DNA of 8,246 nt, taken from an uncultured Ruminococcus sp. Lineage in GTDB: Bacteria > Bacillota > Clostridia > Oscillospirales > Ruminococcaceae. A program made the position numbers and the translations under genes. Of the stretch, positions 7,161 to 8,246 are shown piece after piece. The first letter of the stretch is position 1. Every line of letters begins with the position of its first letter. The stretch spans positions 1 to 8,246 of the forward strand of contig CAJKFZ010000113.1 in the NCBI GenBank assembly GCA_905199285.1, written 5' to 3'. The notes below the pieces were generated by a model. The model did not search any database, was not told where the DNA came from, and saw only the letters and a program-made list of their open reading frames with translations.

Positions 7161-7340
7161 TACAGTCAAGAGAACGGCAGTCACAAGATACTGCATCAGC
7201 TGACTACAAACAAAAATATCTCAAGCCGGATGCATACAGCAGCGGATGTTCATACAGCACTTTTCTTACGTCACAGCTATGCTCTGTAGACAATAGAATG
7301 TCGCTGTATGTTCTTCCTCTGTATGCAGCCGGCTATTTTT
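7161..7340 (+). ncRNA. Candidate structured small RNA with its own terminator-like hairpin
   Basis: A large nested hairpin is visible. Outer stem: AGCCGG (7224-7229) with CCGGCT (7329-7334), then, past one mismatch, TGCATACAG (7231-7239) with CTGTATGCA (7319-7327). An inner stem, CATACAGC (7251-7258) with GCTGTATG (7303-7310), follows after an 11/8 internal loop. A small third stem, ACAG/CTGT (7273-7276, 7284-7287), sits in the apex. The outer stem is followed within one base by TTTTT (7336-7340), as in an intrinsic terminator, and an extended -10 candidate lies at 7147-7155. No convincing open frame covers it. The 5' boundary is inferred from the promoter. A DNA-level element (recombination or protein-binding site) is the alternative. 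Confidence 0.4.
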
Positions 7341-7396
7341 CGTCACAAAGTACGGATAAATTCAAGTAAAATCATACATTTGTTAGTCAGGGTGCG

Positions 7397-7554
7397 CACT
7401 GGCGGACAGATGCTCATAGTGGAAACAGAACGATTCGAACCTACGGTCTTTTTTGATCGAAGTTGGATATGAACTGTATTCCGTTTGGACATCGTCTGCC
7501 TGCACGCCTTTTTTATGTGATTACAGTCTGCGCATGAGCATCTGCCGCTTAGTG
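7397..7554. repeat. Long imperfect inverted repeat upstream of the small gene
   Basis: The left arm (7397-7417) reads CACT, GCGG, CAGATGCTCAT; the right arm (7534-7554) reads ATGAGCATCTG, CCGC, AGTG. This gives 19 paired bases with one bulge (A7406) and one small internal loop. Inside, GGAAACAG (7421-7428) can pair with CTGTATTCC (7477-7485) with one bulge. The structure ends 25 bases before the ATG at 7579, so it could form in that gene's leader RNA. No known riboswitch class is recognised. Confidence 0.45.
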
Positions 7555-7564
7555 TGTTCCTTGC

Positions 7565-7572
7565 AGGAAGGA
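7565..7572 (+). promoter_or_regulatory. Ribosome binding site of the small gene at 7579
   Basis: AGGAAGGA lies 6 bases before ATG 7579. It favours this start over an upstream in-frame ATG at 7453, which has no such site and would run through the inverted repeat. Confidence 0.55.
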
Positions 7573-7578
7573 ACGATT

Positions 7579-7934
7579 ATGGAAAATACGAATGCTATTA
7601 CTCAGATTGCTGCTATCACTGCTAAAACCACTCTCGGCGAGCTGCTTGCAATGATGGAGCTCGGCAGCTTTTCAGAAACGGCTTCGCTGTTTAAAAAAAT
7701 GATACTGGTCGCACCGTTGTATGGCTGCCGTACTGCACGAGCTTTACCTACTACTTTAATAAGCTGAGAGATGCAGAGAAGGACACGCTTAGGGAAATGT
7801 ACCTTTTGCCGGATGGTTTCCTCGAAACGCAGCCGTGGGTAATTGCTGTTACGTTGATCGGAGATCATTGTATCGAGCAGAACAGCATGAACCGGAAGCC
7901 GCATGGGAACTACGGACTTTTCCAGTCAGGATAA
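7579..7934 (+). pseudogene. Small unidentified gene, frameshifted
   Basis: From ATG 7579 the first part reads like a real helical protein (TAKTTLGELLAMMELGSF, then ETASLFKKMI), but after about residue 40 it degrades and stops at TGA 7765-7767. The -1 frame is open from about 7692 and gives YYFNKLRDAEKDTLREMYLL followed by PDGFLETQPWVIAVTLIGDH, again protein-like, ending at TAA 7932-7934. I infer one gene of roughly 90-115 residues with a single frameshift between about 7690 and 7750. The last part of the second frame (after about 7835) overlaps the start of the sigma-like gene, so its true end may be earlier. I do not recognise the family. No membrane segment or signal peptide is seen. The gene lies just upstream of the sigma-like gene and may have shared its transcript. 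Confidence 0.4.
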
Positions 7935-8235
7935 GGGCGATAAGAACGGCGAAATTGAGGCAGTTGTGGCCGATCCCTACCGCAGAGCATTCAATTGGTA
8001 TGACGGTCATATGGGTGAAAATCCGCTGGATGCCATTGAACGCCGCGAGACCAGAGACGAAATGCTGGCGGGCATGACTGAGAAGCAGCGAGAAGCGTTT
8101 GTACTTTATTATAGAGACGGATACACTTTGAAGAGAATTTCCGAAATGATGGATATCAATCATAGGGCGGTAGGATTCAGATTAGAAGGCGCTCTCAAAA
8201 AAGCAAAAAAACTTTTTAAGATACTACCAAAATAA
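7835..8235 (+). pseudogene. Sigma-70 region-4-like DNA-binding protein, frameshifted
   Basis: The intact part (frame of 7903) contains NPLDAIERRETRDEMLAGMT, then EKQREAFVLYYRDGYTLKRI and SEMMDINHRAVGFRLEGALK. This is the sigma-70 region 4 helix-turn-helix pattern (TxxQR...Y..G.....IA...), at about residues 55-105, ending at TAA 8233-8235. Upstream, the frame of 7835 reads VDRRSLYRAEQHEPEAAWEL, which resembles the N-terminal part of sigma-like proteins on mobile elements. The frames meet near 7916-7925: one extra T in the TTTT at 7918-7921 would join them as ELRTFSSQDKGDK. The true start is uncertain: a GTG at 7835 has no ribosome binding site. Restored length is about 130 residues. There is no region 2, so it is a region-4-only regulator, as seen on integrative elements, rather than a full sigma factor. 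The frame of 7903 alone could still give a shorter protein. Confidence 0.6.
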
Positions 8236-8246
8236 CGTCTCTCACG

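Noticed and set aside
7429..7442. tRNA-like T-arm on the - strand (ggttcgaatc)
   Set aside because: The flanking bases do not form a proper 5-bp T-stem, and no anticodon arm, D-arm or acceptor stem can be placed, so neither a tRNA nor a tRNA attachment site is supported.
7453..7578. An N-terminal extension of the small gene starting at ATG 7453
   Set aside because: It has no ribosome binding site, reads through the inverted repeat, and its cysteine-rich text looks random; ATG 7579 follows AGGAAGGA.
1..8246. CRISPR array, rRNA, tRNA or insertion-sequence transposase
   Set aside because: No regularly spaced direct repeats, no conserved RNA cores and no transposase or recombinase motifs were found on either strand.

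Overview
The window suggests a Gram-positive gut or rumen Clostridia genome, probably Ruminococcus or a close relative in the Oscillospiraceae. This rests on the AGGAGG-type ribosome binding sites, the moderate base composition, and DUF3791/DUF3990-type and IrrE-type genes that I associate with that group. All recognisable genes lie on the + strand. The content is accessory: a decaying defence or mobile island in which most genes are broken.

Layout. Positions 1-264 are the AT-rich 3' end of a membrane-protein gene. Its last codons carry the ribosome binding site of hsdR (270-3142), the restriction/translocase subunit of a type I restriction-modification system, split by an internal deletion at about 757/758. 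Next is a broken remnant (3175-3353) that may be the C-terminal end of hsdM. Then comes a tightly coupled three-gene cassette: a DUF3791-type gene (3366-3584), a DUF3990-type gene (3581-4140, frameshifted near its end) and an 81-residue partner (4137-4382). A 5' fragment of hsdS (4379-4758) follows with another ATGA overlap. The cassette therefore sits inside a type I R-M operon, between the hsdM-like remnant and hsdS. A G-poor, C-rich non-coding stretch (4828-5008) ends this block.

The second block is a degenerate ImmA/IrrE-like zinc metallopeptidase gene (5022-6460) with one frameshift and three in-frame stop codons. It is followed by an intact XRE-like helix-turn-helix gene (6463-6891) and a strong UUCG-loop terminator (6920-6944). 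Such peptidase/HTH pairs regulate mobile elements or stress responses in other bacteria.

Positions 6945-7578 hold no convincing gene but much structure: cccgat/atcggg half-sites, a perfect 16-bp inverted repeat, an extended -10 promoter candidate, a multi-tier hairpin followed by a T-run (candidate small RNA, about 7161-7340), and a second long inverted repeat (7397-7554). The window ends with a broken small gene (from 7579) and a frameshifted sigma-70 region-4-like gene (to 8235).

Every reading-frame switch I can reconstruct is in the -1 direction, and two fall in T-runs. This is either a real deletion-biased decay or a sequencing artefact, and it should be settled before any gene is called dead. 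Only the DUF3791-type gene, its 81-residue partner and the HTH gene look intact.
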